The notes beneath the pieces were generated by a model, which was not told the DNA's origin, made no database searches, and worked only from the letters and a program-made list of their open reading frames with translations. Shown piece after piece: positions 1-9,384 of a stretch of DNA of 64,000 nt (position 1 is its first letter; each line of letters begins with the position of its first letter). The position numbers were made by a program, and so were the translations under genes. Source of the DNA: Massilia antarctica (GTDB lineage Bacteria; Pseudomonadota; Gammaproteobacteria; Burkholderiales; Burkholderiaceae_D); NCBI RefSeq assembly GCF_015689335.1, contig NZ_CP065053.1, forward strand, positions 2,356,001 through 2,420,000, in the 5' to 3' direction.

Positions 1-542
1 CACGCGTAGATATTGCCCACGCCCACCACGATATCGCCCGCCAGCAACACTTGCTTGATGGGCGCCGAGCGCTTGCGCGTTTCGCGGTACAGTAATTCGC
101 CCGAAAAACCCGCTTCCAGCGGCTCGACACCGAGGCCACGCAGCAGGATGTGTTGGTCGAGTTCGCCGTCATCGCCCGGGTGCCACAGCACGGCGCCGAA
201 GCGGCGCGGATCGTTCATGCGCAGCACCTGGCGGCCCGCGTCGCCCTCGACCACGAGGTCGAAATGGTCGTGTTTTTTCACTTCTGTGTCCGGCGGCAAC
301 ACGCGCAAGTGGCCGGACATGCCCAGATGGATGATCAGGGTGCCATGATCGAAGGCGATGAGCAAGTATTTGCCGCGCCGTCCCGTGTGCAGGATGCGCT
401 GCCCGGCCAGCAAATCGGACAAGCCGGGCGGGAACGGCCAGCGCAAGCCCTCCCTGCGCGTCAAGACGCTATCGACGATGCGGCCATCGATATGGGGAGC
501 GACGCCGCGGCGGGTGACTTCGACTTCGGGCAGTTCAGGCAT
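1..542 (-). CDS. mutM: Formamidopyrimidine-DNA glycosylase, C-terminus beyond window
   Basis: Bifunctional base-excision repair enzyme that removes 8-oxoguanine and formamidopyrimidines and nicks the abasic site. Read on the minus strand from the ATG at 542, the protein begins MPELPEVEVTRRGV. The catalytic N-terminal Pro and Glu follow the initiator Met, and the conserved GRRGKYL lysine loop lies near residue 57. About 180 of the usual ~270 codons are present and the frame runs off the left edge, so the zinc-finger end is not visible. It is divergent from the TPR lipoprotein gene, with about 100 bp between them. Identity is clear from the N-terminal signature. Confidence 0.95.
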   Translation of the reverse strand, partial: MPELPEVEVTRRGVAPHIDGRIVDSVLTRREGLRWPFPPGLSDLLAGQRILHTGRRGKYLLIAFDHGTLIIHLGMSGHLRVLPPDTEVKKHDHFDLVVEGDAGRQVLRMNDPRRFGAVLWHPGDDGELDQHILLRGLGVEPLEAGFSGELLYRETRKRSAPIKQVLLAGDIVVGVGNIYA

Positions 543-641
543 GGCGGATAGGAAAATTCATGGAAGTGACGGTGTGGCCCCGTACGCAAAGCTGGTGTTG
601 GGCGTAGAATCGGGAATAATCGCTGTCATTCTGGAACCCCC

Positions 642-2495
642 TTGAAAAACGCTTTCGTCATTGTAACCCTGTCCGGACTGCTCTCGGCGTGCGCCGTGGC
701 GCCAACGCCTCAAGCTCCCGCCCAGGCGGGCGCCTCGCCCGATGCCCAGGCGGAGGCCCCGGCGCCCGCCAGCGCGCCAGCCAGTGCGTCCGAACCCCTG
801 CCGCCGGCTGCCGAGGTGCTCGCCGAAGGCGAACGCACGTCCGCGCCGGACGAGCCATCGCCGGACCTCAAGCTGCCGCACGTGGCCCTCACCAAGGACA
901 TGCTCTACAAGCTGATGAAGGCCGAGCTGGAATTTCGAAGCGGCGTCTGGCAGGGCCCGTACATGACCATGATGGGCCTGGCCCAGCAGACGCGCGACCC
1001 GCGCCTGGCGCAGCGCGCCGCCGAAATGGCCCAGACAGCCCAGAAGGGTGGCGAAGCGCTGGCCGCGATCCGCCTGTGGCGCGAACTGGCGCCCGATTCC
1101 GAAGAAGCCGGCCAGTATTACATCGCCGCCTCGGTCATGGCCGACGACCTGAGCGAGGCGGGCGTGCTGTTCGCCGCGCGCCTGCGCGACGCCGCGCCCG
1201 CCAACCGCGGCGTGGCCATGTACCAGATCCAGCAACTGCTCACCCGCGCCAAGGATAAGGCCGCCGCCGGCGCCCTGCTCGAACGCCTGCTGGCGCCCTA
1301 CGCCTCCATGAGCGAAGCGCGCGTGGTGCTGGCGCAGTCGGCCTACTCGCGCGGCGCCAACGCGCAGGCGCTGGCCCATGCGCAGGAAGCGCTGCGCCTC
1401 AAGCCCGATTCAGAAATCGCCGTGCTGACCCTGGCCCAGGTCAGCGGCGAGCAGGGCGAGATCGCTCCCTTGCTGGCCAAATTCCTGGCCGCCAATCCGG
1501 GGTCGCGCGAAGTGCGCGCGGCCTACGCCCGCATCCTCGTCACGCAAAAACAGTACGAGCCGGCGCGCAAGGAGTTTCTGGCCCTTCTCAAGGAGCAGCC
1601 GGACAATCCGGGCACCCTGTACGCGCTCGGCATCCTGTCGATGCAGCTGTCCGACCCGGCCGCGGCCGAAACCTACCTGTCCGGCTTCATCACGGCGCTC
1701 GACAAGAACCCCGGCGACGAGCGCGATCCGGCCAAGGTGCTGATCATGCTCTCGCAGCTGGCCGAAGAGCGGGGCGACTTCGCCGCCGCGCGCGCGTGGC
1801 TGGAAAAAATCGAACAGGAAGACGCGCCCGTCTGGTTTTCGGCGCAGCTGCGCAGCGCCCAGCTGATGGGCAAGCAGGGCGACCTGGAAGGCGCGAAAGC
1901 CTTCCTCGCCGCCCTCAAGGCCGAGGAGCCCGCCCAGCAGGTGCAAGTGGTGCTGGTGCAAAGCCAGGTACTGCGCGACGCCGGCAAGATCGAGCAAGCC
2001 TACGCGGTGATGGAGCAGGGCGCGGCGCGCTTTCCGAGCAACCCCGATTTGCTGTACGACTTCGCGCTGCTGGCCGAAAAGATCGGCAAGGTCGACGTGA
2101 TGGAAAAAAACCTGCGCCTGGTCATGCAGCAAGAGCCCGACAACCATCACGCCTATAACGCGCTGGGCTACTCGCTGGCCGAGCGCAATGTGCGCCTCGA
2201 CGAAGCCCTGGCGCTGATCGACAAGGCCCTGAAAATGGCGCCGGCCGACCCCTTCATCATGGACAGCATGGGCTGGGTGCAGTACCGCCTTGGTAACCTG
2301 AACGAAGCCGAGGCCCATCTGCGCCGCGCCTACGCCCTGCGCAATGATGTCGAAATCGCCGTGCACCTGGGCGAAGTGCTGTGGCAAAAGGGCTTGAAAT
2401 CCGATGCCCAGCAGCTGTGGCGCGAAGCGCGCGCCAGGGACCCCAAGAACGACACGCTCAAGAGTACGCTCGCGCGCCTGCAGCTCAAGCTGTGA
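642..2495 (+). CDS. TPR-repeat outer-membrane lipoprotein
   Basis: A 617-residue protein starting at a TTG (642), with GGAA six bases upstream. The N-terminus is a lipoprotein signal peptide ending in LLSAC (Cys17), followed by an Ala/Pro-rich linker to about residue 80. The rest is helical tetratricopeptide repeats; the clearest pairs are at about residues 325-360 and 470-590. The neighbours mutM, lolB and ispE suggest the conserved TPR gene that often precedes lolB in betaproteobacteria. Its role is probably envelope scaffolding, but no enzymatic motif is visible and the exact function is unknown. It ends about 100 bp before lolB and may be co-transcribed with it. Confidence 0.85.
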   Translation: MKNAFVIVTLSGLLSACAVAPTPQAPAQAGASPDAQAEAPAPASAPASASEPLPPAAEVLAEGERTSAPDEPSPDLKLPHVALTKDMLYKLMKAELEFRSGVWQGPYMTMMGLAQQTRDPRLAQRAAEMAQTAQKGGEALAAIRLWRELAPDSEEAGQYYIAASVMADDLSEAGVLFAARLRDAAPANRGVAMYQIQQLLTRAKDKAAAGALLERLLAPYASMSEARVVLAQSAYSRGANAQALAHAQEALRLKPDSEIAVLTLAQVSGEQGEIAPLLAKFLAANPGSREVRAAYARILVTQKQYEPARKEFLALLKEQPDNPGTLYALGILSMQLSDPAAAETYLSGFITALDKNPGDERDPAKVLIMLSQLAEERGDFAAARAWLEKIEQEDAPVWFSAQLRSAQLMGKQGDLEGAKAFLAALKAEEPAQQVQVVLVQSQVLRDAGKIEQAYAVMEQGAARFPSNPDLLYDFALLAEKIGKVDVMEKNLRLVMQQEPDNHHAYNALGYSLAERNVRLDEALALIDKALKMAPADPFIMDSMGWVQYRLGNLNEAEAHLRRAYALRNDVEIAVHLGEVLWQKGLKSDAQQLWREARARDPKNDTLKSTLARLQLKL

Positions 2496-2599
2496 CAGGT
2501 CGGGCCGCACAGGCCCGGCCGCGCCGCGCAGGCCGCGCCGGGCAGCGCCGCGATGGGTCATAATGCGGCGCATCTCCTTTACGCTGCCGGATCGCCACG

Positions 2600-3202
2600 A
2601 TGTTCAAATCTAAAACCCGCATTCTTGCCTTGGCCTTGACCTGCACGGCGCTGCTGTCGGCCTGCGTCACCCCCGCCAACCTGTCGTCGGCCAAGGTGGC
2701 CGCCTACCGCGAAGCCATCGAGCTGAGTGGCCGCCTCACCGTGAACTACCAAAAAGACGGCCAGACCGAGACCCTGACCGGCAAATTTAGCTGGAACCAG
2801 GCGCCGGATTCGGTCAACGTCAGCCTGGCGTCGCCGCTGGGCCAGACCATCGCCACCATCAAGGTCACGCCCGATTCGGCCACCTTGACGCAGGGCGACC
2901 GCGCCCCGCGTGTGGCGCGCGACATCGATACCCTGACCGCGCAAACGCTCGGCTGGTCCTTGCCCGTGTCGGGCTTGCGCGACTGGCTGCAGGGTTACGC
3001 CAGCGGCGCCGACGGCCAGCGCTTCGCCGCCTCGCCCGCCGCCAACACGGTCACCACGGCCGATGGCTGGCGCCTGACCTTCGTGAGCTGGCAAGACCCG
3101 AACGCCGCCAAGCCGGTGCCCAAGCGCATCGACGTGGCCCGCGCGGCCAGCGCCACCGCGGAAGCGATGGAAATCCGCATCGTGATCGACCAGCAAGGCT
3201 GA
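2600..3202 (+). CDS. lolB: Outer-membrane lipoprotein receptor LolB
   Basis: Final acceptor of the Lol pathway: it takes lipoproteins from periplasmic LolA and inserts them in the outer membrane. The 200-residue product starts MFKSKTRIL and has a lipobox LLSAC (Cys22). A LolB-type beta-barrel half follows, with the segments ELSGRLTVNY and LTGKFSWNQ near residues 45-70 and GWSLPVSGLRDWLQG near 118-132, which match the family pattern. It lies one base upstream of ispE (stop 3200-3202, ATG 3204), the usual lolB-ispE pairing, so translation is probably coupled. Confidence 0.93.
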   Translation: MFKSKTRILALALTCTALLSACVTPANLSSAKVAAYREAIELSGRLTVNYQKDGQTETLTGKFSWNQAPDSVNVSLASPLGQTIATIKVTPDSATLTQGDRAPRVARDIDTLTAQTLGWSLPVSGLRDWLQGYASGADGQRFAASPAANTVTTADGWRLTFVSWQDPNAAKPVPKRIDVARAASATAEAMEIRIVIDQQG

Positions 3203-3203
3203 T

Positions 3204-4109
3204 ATGCGCCGTACCTCCCTGCACGACTGTCCGGCCCCGGCCAAGCTCAATCTGTTCCTGCATGTGAACGGGCGCCGCGCCGATGGCTACCACCTGCTGC
3301 AAACCGTGTTCCAGATGGTGGACCATGGCGACCTGCTGCACTTCGACCTGCGGGCCGATGAACGCATCGTGCGCACCACCGACGTGCCCGGCGTGCCGGA
3401 GCAGGGCGACCTGATCGTACGCGCGCTGCTGCTGCTGCAAGCGGCCTATGCGCGCCGCCACGGCCATCCGCCACAAGGCATCGACGTGGCCATCGACAAG
3501 CGCCTGCCGATGGGTGGCGGGCTCGGTGGCGGCTCCTCGGACGCGGCCACGGCCCTGATGGCCGCCAACGCCTTGTGGGAGGCGGGCTTCTCGCGCGAAG
3601 AACTGATGGCGCTGGCCCTGCCGCTGGGCGCCGACATTCCGTTTTTCATCTTCGGCCAGACCGCTTTTGCCGAAGGCGTGGGCGAGGCTTTGCTGCCGGT
3701 GGAGGCCCCCGATTGCTGGTACGTCGTCATCGAACCAGGGGTCGCGGTCCCCACCGCAGCAATATTTTGCTCAGAGCATTTGACAAGGGACACGAAACCC
3801 GTCAGAATAACGGACTTTTCCAGGCACACCATGAATCGAACAGATTCAACTGGGTTCGGAAAAAATGATTTGCAAGCAGTGGCAGTGAGTTTGTTCCCGC
3901 CGGTAGCACAGGCGATCGACTGGCTCTCGGCTCACGGTGACGCCAGGATGACTGGCTCGGGAGCGTGTGTATTTTGCGCGTTTTCCAGCGAAGCGGAAGC
4001 CGACACGGTACTTCAACAAGTACCCGGCATCTGGAGAGCATGGAAAGCAAAAGCGCTGATGCATCATCCTCTCAACACGGTGTTGCAAGTTAGTGCGGTT
4101 ATAGAATAG
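3204..4109 (+). CDS. ispE: 4-diphosphocytidyl-2-C-methyl-D-erythritol kinase
   Basis: GHMP kinase that phosphorylates CDP-methylerythritol in the non-mevalonate isoprenoid pathway. The 301 residues include PAPAKLNLFLHV at the N-terminus (active-site Lys14), the ATP-binding glycine loop PMGGGLGGGSSDAA near residues 98-111, the GADIPFF motif with the catalytic Asp near 146, and the C-terminal MTGSGACVF loop. Length and motif order are normal. Base composition drops somewhat in the last third, but the reading frame and family motifs continue. It follows lolB by one base and precedes tRNA-Gln. Confidence 0.96.
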   Translation: MRRTSLHDCPAPAKLNLFLHVNGRRADGYHLLQTVFQMVDHGDLLHFDLRADERIVRTTDVPGVPEQGDLIVRALLLLQAAYARRHGHPPQGIDVAIDKRLPMGGGLGGGSSDAATALMAANALWEAGFSREELMALALPLGADIPFFIFGQTAFAEGVGEALLPVEAPDCWYVVIEPGVAVPTAAIFCSEHLTRDTKPVRITDFSRHTMNRTDSTGFGKNDLQAVAVSLFPPVAQAIDWLSAHGDARMTGSGACVFCAFSSEAEADTVLQQVPGIWRAWKAKALMHHPLNTVLQVSAVIE

Positions 4110-4173
4110 AATTTGGCCTGGCGTTGTGTTTGACGATAAAATGTCAAGTGTGACGACAAGCAGTCAGTTGCGT

Positions 4174-4250
4174 AGGGGAATCGCCAAGCTGGTTAAGGCA
4201 CTGGATTTTGATTCCAGCATACCAAGGTTCGAATCCTTGTTCCCCTGCCA
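4174..4250 (+). tRNA. tRNA-Gln (anticodon TTG)
   Basis: A complete cloverleaf can be drawn. The acceptor stem pairs 4174-4180 (AGGGGAA) with 4240-4246 (TTCCCCT). The anticodon stem is CTGGA/TCCAG, with the seven-base loop carrying TTG at 4208-4210. The T-arm is CAAGG-TTCGAAT-CCTTG. The discriminator is G4247 and an encoded CCA occupies 4248-4250. The weak first A-U pair is typical of glutamine tRNAs. It lies between ispE and prs, as in related betaproteobacteria. Confidence 0.97.
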
Positions 4251-4401
4251 TTCGTTTTGCCTGGTCTGTCGATGCGAAGTCAGCGTCCAGCAGGCGGACT
4301 CGGTGGCCTCGCTCTCGCGAGTCACTTGTTAGCTTAGCGTCAGCCGGCCGGTTCTGTCCGGCGACATTCAAAGAAATCAATGCTTACCTCTTGGGACTCC
4401 C

Positions 4402-5352
4402 ATGGCTTACGAAAACCTGATGGTTTTTACCGGCAACGCTAACCCTGCGCTGGCAGAAGGGGTCGCAAAGAATCTGGGCATCCCTCTCGGCAAAGCAGTC
4501 GTCTCCAAGTTCTCGGATGGCGAAGTGATGGTCGAAATCAACGAGAATGTCCGCGGTAAAGACGTTTTTGTCCTGCAATCGACCTGCGCACCGACCAACG
4601 ACAGCCTGATGGAAATCATCCTGATGGTCGACGCCTTGAAGCGCGCGTCCGCCGGCCGCATCACCGCGGCGATTCCTTATTTTGGTTATGCCCGCCAGGA
4701 CCGCCGTCCGCGTTCGGCGCGCGTGGCCATCTCGGCCAAGGTGGTGGCCAACATGCTGGAAAAAGCCGGCGTCGAGAGGGTCCTGATCATGGACTTGCAC
4801 GCCGACCAGATCCAGGGCTTCTTCGATATCCCGGTTGACAATATTTACGCATCCCCGATTCTGCTGGGCGACCTGCAAAAACGCAATTACGACGATCTGC
4901 TGGTGGTGTCCCCGGACGTCGGCGGCGTGGTGCGTGCGCGCGCCCTGGCAAAACGCCTCGGCTGCGACCTGGCCATCATCGACAAGCGCCGCCCGAAGGC
5001 GAACGTGTCGGAAGTGATGAACATCATCGGTGAAGTCGAAGGCCGTAACTGCGTCATCATGGATGACATGGTCGACACCGCCGGCACCCTGACCAAGGCC
5101 GCCGAAGTGTTGAAAGAGCGCGGCGCCAAGAAAGTGGTGGCGTATTGCACGCACCCGGTCCTGTCGGGCCCTGCGATCGACCGCATTTCGGCCTCGCCGC
5201 TGGACGAACTGGTGGTCACCGACACAATTCCCCTGTCGGCCGCCGGCCTGGCTTGCGACAAGATCCGCCAGCTGACCTGCGCACCGCTGCTTGCCGAAAC
5301 GTTCAAGCGCATCAGCAAGGGCGATTCGGTGATGTCCTTGTTTATCGACTAA
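4402..5352 (+). CDS. prs: Ribose-phosphate pyrophosphokinase
   Basis: Makes phosphoribosyl pyrophosphate from ribose-5-phosphate and ATP for purine, pyrimidine, His, Trp and NAD synthesis. The 316 residues are full length. Visible motifs are [20 protein letters not shown] (ATP binding), [13 protein letters not shown] (metal-binding His), [17 protein letters not shown] (flexible loop) and [12 protein letters not shown] (PRPP-binding loop near residues 218-229). The ATG at 4402 fits the family N-terminus. A strong hairpin follows the gene. Confidence 0.98.
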   Translation: MAYENLMVFTGNANPALAEGVAKNLGIPLGKAVVSKFSDGEVMVEINENVRGKDVFVLQSTCAPTNDSLMEIILMVDALKRASAGRITAAIPYFGYARQDRRPRSARVAISAKVVANMLEKAGVERVLIMDLHADQIQGFFDIPVDNIYASPILLGDLQKRNYDDLLVVSPDVGGVVRARALAKRLGCDLAIIDKRRPKANVSEVMNIIGEVEGRNCVIMDDMVDTAGTLTKAAEVLKERGAKKVVAYCTHPVLSGPAIDRISASPLDELVVTDTIPLSAAGLACDKIRQLTCAPLLAETFKRISKGDSVMSLFID

Positions 5353-5390
5353 CTGCGCGACTAAGCCAGTCAATAGAAATACCCGATTCG

Positions 5391-5436
5391 CAGGGTGGCA
5401 AGGCGGGAGCATAGCGCTCCCGGCCTTGCCACCCTG
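5391..5436 (+). terminator. Strong intrinsic-terminator-like hairpin after prs
   Basis: A long inverted repeat pairs 5391-5404 with 5423-5436 and 5405-5410 with 5416-5421, leaving a single bulged G at 5422 and a five-base loop. The stem is about 20 bp. It is followed by a modest T-rich stretch (GAAGTTTATTTC). It separates prs from rplY. Confidence 0.8.
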
Positions 5437-5554
5437 AAGTTTATTTCAGTACCAATTTTTCCGGATACCTCAGGGTGTCCGTTTTCGAGTACCCCTGGTC
5501 GCGGGGGCGCTCACACCGCAGGGCGATCAAGCCCCGCACTTTTTGGAGTTTCAC

Positions 5555-6187
5555 ATGAAAGTTATCGCATTCAATCGCAATCTGCAGGGGTCCGGAGCGA
5601 GCCGCCGCCTGCGTATCGCTGGTCAAACCCCAGGTATCATCTACGGTGGCGCTGAAGCCCCTGTCATGATCCAACTGGACGGCAACGCTCTGTACCACGC
5701 ACTGAAAAAAGAAGCGTTCCACGGTTCGGTCCTGGAAATGGAAATCGACGGCAAGACCCAGCCAGTGCTGCTGCGCGACTTCCAGATGCACGCATTTAAG
5801 CAATTGGTCCTGCACGCTGACTTCCAGCGCGTCGATGCCAACAGCAAGCTGCACAAGAAAATCGCCCTGCACTTCGTGAACGCTGACGTGTCGCCAGCAG
5901 TCAAGCTGCACGCCGCCATCATTTCGCACGTGCTGCAAGAGTTGGAAGTGTCGTGCCTGGCAACCGATCTGCCAGAGTTCATCACGGTTGACCTGACCAA
6001 CATCGACGTCGGTCACTCGATCCACGTTGCTGACCTGGTCCTGCCAAAAGGCGTGGTCGCGATCACCCACGGCAAGAACCCAACCGTTGCTACCGCTGCT
6101 GTGCCAGCTGGCCACGTTGCCGCTGACGCTGCCGCTACCGCTGAAGTGGCGCCTGCCGCTCCAGCCGCCAAAGGCAAAAAGAAGTAA
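5555..6187 (+). CDS. rplY: 50S ribosomal protein L25/general stress protein Ctc
   Basis: Binds 5S rRNA in the large ribosomal subunit. The 210-residue product is the long Ctc type: an L25 domain (residues 1-90, [20 protein letters not shown] start) plus the C-terminal beta domain, ending in an Ala-rich tail and KGKKK. ATG 5555 is chosen because GGAG lies at 5546-5549; an upstream in-frame TTG at 5543 would overlap that site. The codon choice is compact, as in a highly expressed gene. It sits between the prs terminator and its own terminator. Confidence 0.97.
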   Translation: MKVIAFNRNLQGSGASRRLRIAGQTPGIIYGGAEAPVMIQLDGNALYHALKKEAFHGSVLEMEIDGKTQPVLLRDFQMHAFKQLVLHADFQRVDANSKLHKKIALHFVNADVSPAVKLHAAIISHVLQELEVSCLATDLPEFITVDLTNIDVGHSIHVADLVLPKGVVAITHGKNPTVATAAVPAGHVAADAAATAEVAPAAPAAKGKKK

Positions 6188-6220
6188 TCCTGCGCGCCGC
6201 GCAAGCGGCGTGTCGGAGAA

Positions 6221-6254
6221 AAACCCGCTTGGCCTTGCGCCCTGCGGGTTTTTT
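6221..6254 (+). terminator. Intrinsic terminator after rplY
   Basis: Stem AAACCCGC (6221-6228) pairs with GCGGGTTT (6244-6251), followed by a run of T. The loop is 15 bases. Confidence 0.85.
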
Positions 6255-6298
6255 ATCGTCTGTTATCCTTGCACTCCATTTTGATAGTTTAGAACACC

Positions 6299-6883
6299 AT
6301 GCCCATTCGCCTGATCGTCGGCCTCGGCAACCCCGGCCCCGAGTACGAACAGACCCGCCACAACGCCGGCTTCTGGCTGGTCGACAACCTCGCCAACAGC
6401 CTGCCCGGCTGCCGCCTGCAGCGCGAGACGCGCTTTAACGCCTTCGTGGCGAAAACCTCGGTGGCCGGCCACGACGTGTTTTTGCTCGAACCGCAAACCT
6501 ATATGAACCGTTCCGGGCAATCGGTGGGCGCGCTGGCGCGCTTTTACAAGATCAACCCCGATGAAGTGCTGGTCGTGCACGACGAACTCGACCTGGCGCC
6601 GGGCGCGGTCAAGATGAAGAAGGGCGGTTCCAGCGGCGGGCACAACGGCCTGAAAGACATCACCGCGGCGCTCGGCACCCAGGATTACTGGCGCTTGCGG
6701 CTCGGCATCGGCCATCCGCGCACGCTCGGCTCGCAGCAGCCGGTGGCCGACTTCGTGCTGCACCGGCCGCGCAAGGAAGAGCAGATCCTGATCGAAGACG
6801 CCATCGACAAGAGCTTGCGCATCCTGCCGCTGGCGGTCGAAGGCAAGTTCGATATCGCGACGATGCAGCTGCATACGGTGTGA
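6299..6883 (+). CDS. pth: Peptidyl-tRNA hydrolase
   Basis: Releases tRNA from prematurely dropped peptidyl-tRNA. The 194 residues show the family signatures: [18 protein letters not shown], with Asn11 and catalytic His21, then the middle motif [10 protein letters not shown] (Asp near 96) and [13 protein letters not shown] near 109-121. Length is normal. It stands after the rplY terminator and converges with the DUF3857 gene on the other strand, with a gap of only 9 bp. Confidence 0.97.
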   Translation: MPIRLIVGLGNPGPEYEQTRHNAGFWLVDNLANSLPGCRLQRETRFNAFVAKTSVAGHDVFLLEPQTYMNRSGQSVGALARFYKINPDEVLVVHDELDLAPGAVKMKKGGSSGGHNGLKDITAALGTQDYWRLRLGIGHPRTLGSQQPVADFVLHRPRKEEQILIEDAIDKSLRILPLAVEGKFDIATMQLHTV

Positions 6884-6892
6884 CAGCGGGCG

Positions 6893-8758
6893 TCAGCCGC
6901 CCTTGACGATGACCTGGCTCTTGAGGTCGCGCATCATGCGTTCGAGCAGCGGACGCATGCGCACGTAGTCGGCCGGGGTGCAGATCATGCCGGCATGGCG
7001 GAAGCGCAGGCTGCGCCGGACGTGCACCGTGTTGGCCTGGCGCGCGTAACTGGCCTGGTACGACAGGCCGGCGCCAGCCAAGGACAGCGCTTTCGGCAGC
7101 GCCACGATGCGGATGCCGGGCGCGAATCCGATCGCGATATCGTCGGCGGCATCGATTCCCGGACAGATAAAGTCTTGCGTGCGGGTTTTTTCCTGTGCCA
7201 TCCCCGCCACCTCCTCGCCCAGTCCGCCCCAGAAATTGAAGCTGGTCGCCACCCCGGCCGGCCCCGGCAGGTCGGCGACGTTGTCGCTCACGCCGGCAAA
7301 GCCCATGCGGTACTCGTCGCCCTCGCCGTCGAGCAGGCCGGCATCGAACCTGCCATCGCCGTGCTGGCCCAGGGCTTGCAAGGTGCGCTCGACGAACAGG
7401 TCGCGCTCGGCGGGTGTCGTGTCGCGCACGGCCTGGCGGTAAGGCTCGGCGATCGCGCCGCCGGCCGTGCGCACCACCTTGAAACTGCCGCGGCCACTTG
7501 TGTCCACCTCGAAGCGCGCCAGGGTCCGGTTGATCTCCGGCTGCATGGAGGGCGTCTGCGCCAGCTTGCCCGTCTTGGCCAGCAACACTGGTTTACCGAG
7601 CGCGGCCGGCGGAAGATAGCCGGCGGCGACCGCATCCGAGGTGGAATCGAGGTACAGGTCGAGCGCGGCAATGTAGGTGATCACGTGATTGAAGATGCCC
7701 AGGGTGGGCGCGTCCGGCAGGCGGTAGGCATTGCCGCTGTTGATCAGGGCGGCGCTGCTGTCGATGCCGGCCGCCGCCAGCAGCGCTTCGAGCAGGATCG
7801 CGTGGTCCTTGCAGTCGCCGTAGCGGTTGTTCAGCACGGCGGCGGCCGCATGCGGCACCACGCCGCCGGCGCCGGCGTACACGGCCACGTAGCGGATGTT
7901 GCGGCGCACCCATTCGGACAGGGCCAGTGCTTGCGCGCGCGGGGTGTCCAGGCCGGCCGTCACTTGCTGCGCCAGGGTGGCGATGGCCGGGGTGGCCGCT
8001 GCCTGCGCCTGCGCGCGCGCGTGGTAAGCCCGTGCAAAGGTGGCATAGTTGGGGAAGGTGGACACCGCCAGCCGCTTGCCGTAATCGAGATAGCTGACCG
8101 ATTCCGCCTCGATGCGCCGGTTCGGTCCGCTGACATATTGCCACTGGTAGACCTGGCGGCCGGGCGCGCTGCTTGCGGGCACCGGCACGAAGCCTGCCGC
8201 GTCCGCGTACAGCAGCATCGAGGCCGGCATGTCGTAGATCAGGTGAAATTGCTTGACGGCGTAAAACTGGGACGAGGACAAGTCCTCGAAATGCCCGGGA
8301 AACAAGGCGCTCTTGCGCTTGAGGACATAGTGCAGCGCCACCTTGTCGCCCGCCGCGACATCGGAAAACACGACCACTTTCAGGCGCGTATCCTGGAACA
8401 GGGGCGCGTCGCCCGATGCCGGTTCCTGCTGGTCCTTGACCTGTTCCGGCGGCACCGGGATGCGCCGGCCGTCCGGTTTGATGGTGGAAGCTTCGACCTC
8501 GCTGACTTCGTCGAGGCTGCTGTTGTAGCTGATGTAGTATTGGCTGTGCGCCTGCACCGCGCGCTGCAGGACGATGGTCTTGACGTTGTCGACCGTGAGG
8601 CGGTAGCTGCCATCGGTGTCGACCACGAAGTGCTGGATGTATTTGTCGACCACCATCGAGGGATCGGTTCCGGTATCGGTGCCGGTATCGGCGGCGGCGG
8701 CGCCGGTGTTGGCAAGAAGGAGGAGGGCGCTCAATACAACGGCGAGGCAAATGGGCAT
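6893..8758 (-). CDS. Exported DUF3857/transglutaminase-like protein
   Basis: A 621-residue protein beginning at ATG 8758, preceded by GGAG at a good distance; an upstream ATG at 8779 lacks a site. The signal peptide is MPICLAVVLSALLLLANTGA. A DUF3857 beta domain occupies roughly residues 40-200. A transglutaminase-like core follows near 270-370, with the triad visible as Cys in RYGDCKDH, His in IFNHVITY and Asp in LYLDSTSD. The C-terminal part is beta-rich. Proteins of this architecture are periplasmic or cell-surface; the substrate is unknown and cross-linking activity is only inferred. It converges with pth. Confidence 0.85.
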   Translation of the reverse strand: MPICLAVVLSALLLLANTGAAAADTGTDTGTDPSMVVDKYIQHFVVDTDGSYRLTVDNVKTIVLQRAVQAHSQYYISYNSSLDEVSEVEASTIKPDGRRIPVPPEQVKDQQEPASGDAPLFQDTRLKVVVFSDVAAGDKVALHYVLKRKSALFPGHFEDLSSSQFYAVKQFHLIYDMPASMLLYADAAGFVPVPASSAPGRQVYQWQYVSGPNRRIEAESVSYLDYGKRLAVSTFPNYATFARAYHARAQAQAAATPAIATLAQQVTAGLDTPRAQALALSEWVRRNIRYVAVYAGAGGVVPHAAAAVLNNRYGDCKDHAILLEALLAAAGIDSSAALINSGNAYRLPDAPTLGIFNHVITYIAALDLYLDSTSDAVAAGYLPPAALGKPVLLAKTGKLAQTPSMQPEINRTLARFEVDTSGRGSFKVVRTAGGAIAEPYRQAVRDTTPAERDLFVERTLQALGQHGDGRFDAGLLDGEGDEYRMGFAGVSDNVADLPGPAGVATSFNFWGGLGEEVAGMAQEKTRTQDFICPGIDAADDIAIGFAPGIRIVALPKALSLAGAGLSYQASYARQANTVHVRRSLRFRHAGMICTPADYVRMRPLLERMMRDLKSQVIVKGG

Positions 8759-8907
8759 GAAAGGCTCCGGACGAGGCATCAGCGGCCCATGTTACGCAGG
8801 CTCCTGCATGCGCATTTGACTTGCCGCAATCGTGCTCGGGTGGCTACCCCCGTGGCTACCCCCGTGGCCATCCACCGAATGCGAAATGAAAACGAGGGAA
8901 GTCCATC

Positions 8908-9246
8908 ATGCCACCAGCACCACAATTTACTGCCGAACTGACATTTCATTTTACCGGGCAAGGCCCGGAACGCCTCCACTGCTTCGTGTTTGAGGATGGC
9001 TTGCACCGGCGTGTGCCGATGCGGATGGATGGCGTCGACGGTCTCCATACCGTGGGAATGTGGGTGGATAAAGCGCACACATTCGTGTCCGGCGATACCG
9101 TCCTGGTCCGGTGCGTCGTCATCGCGCCTGAACTGTTCCACGACGTTGTGCAGCCGGGCGTGCAGTTTGCATTGTGGGACGGCGGCTACTTCGCCTCCGG
9201 CGTGGTGCTTGAGCGGCACGAGGCGGGATGGCCAAGCACGGCGTGA
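8908..9246 (+). CDS. Stand-alone EF-Tu domain-3-like protein
   Basis: A 112-residue protein with no signal peptide. The second half, FVSGDTVLVRCVVIAP, then GVQFALWDGGYFASGVV, follows the same order as the C-terminal beta-barrel of elongation factor Tu (PGDNIKMVV, then LRFAIREGGRTVGAGVV in E. coli EF-Tu, recalled from general knowledge). The N-terminal strand FTAELTFH matches the domain-3 start. There is no GTPase domain. The start ATG 8908 has a purine-rich GAGGGAAG upstream. It stands alone between the DUF3857 gene and the patatin-like gene. Function is not known; a protein-binding decoy or adaptor role is speculation. Confidence 0.6.
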   Translation: MPPAPQFTAELTFHFTGQGPERLHCFVFEDGLHRRVPMRMDGVDGLHTVGMWVDKAHTFVSGDTVLVRCVVIAPELFHDVVQPGVQFALWDGGYFASGVVLERHEAGWPSTA

Positions 9247-9348
9247 AAGTAAATAGTCGGTCAGAAAGCTGTAATGTCAGGAACGAATTGTCGCAGCAAG
9301 ATAGTTTGCAATGCAGTGCGATTTCACGTGACCCCTCCCTGGATAGAC

Positions 9349-9378
9349 TTGCCGCAAGCGCGTTCTTGTCGCCATAAT
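9349..9378 (+). promoter_or_regulatory. Candidate promoter of the patatin-like gene
   Basis: TTGCCG (9349-9354), an 18-base spacer and CATAAT (9373-9378) lie just upstream of the ATG at 9385. Only six bases separate the -10 box from the start codon and no Shine-Dalgarno sequence is visible, so a leaderless transcript is possible. Confidence 0.4.
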
Positions 9379-9384
9379 CACGGC

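Noticed and set aside
8840..8869. Short tandem repeat GTGGCTACCCCC, possible CRISPR or VNTR
   Set aside because: Only two full 12-bp copies and a partial third are present, with no spacers; it lies in a short intergenic region.
6995..8941. A 648-codon plus-strand open frame
   Set aside because: It is the complement of the DUF3857/transglutaminase gene, which has a signal peptide and a catalytic triad.
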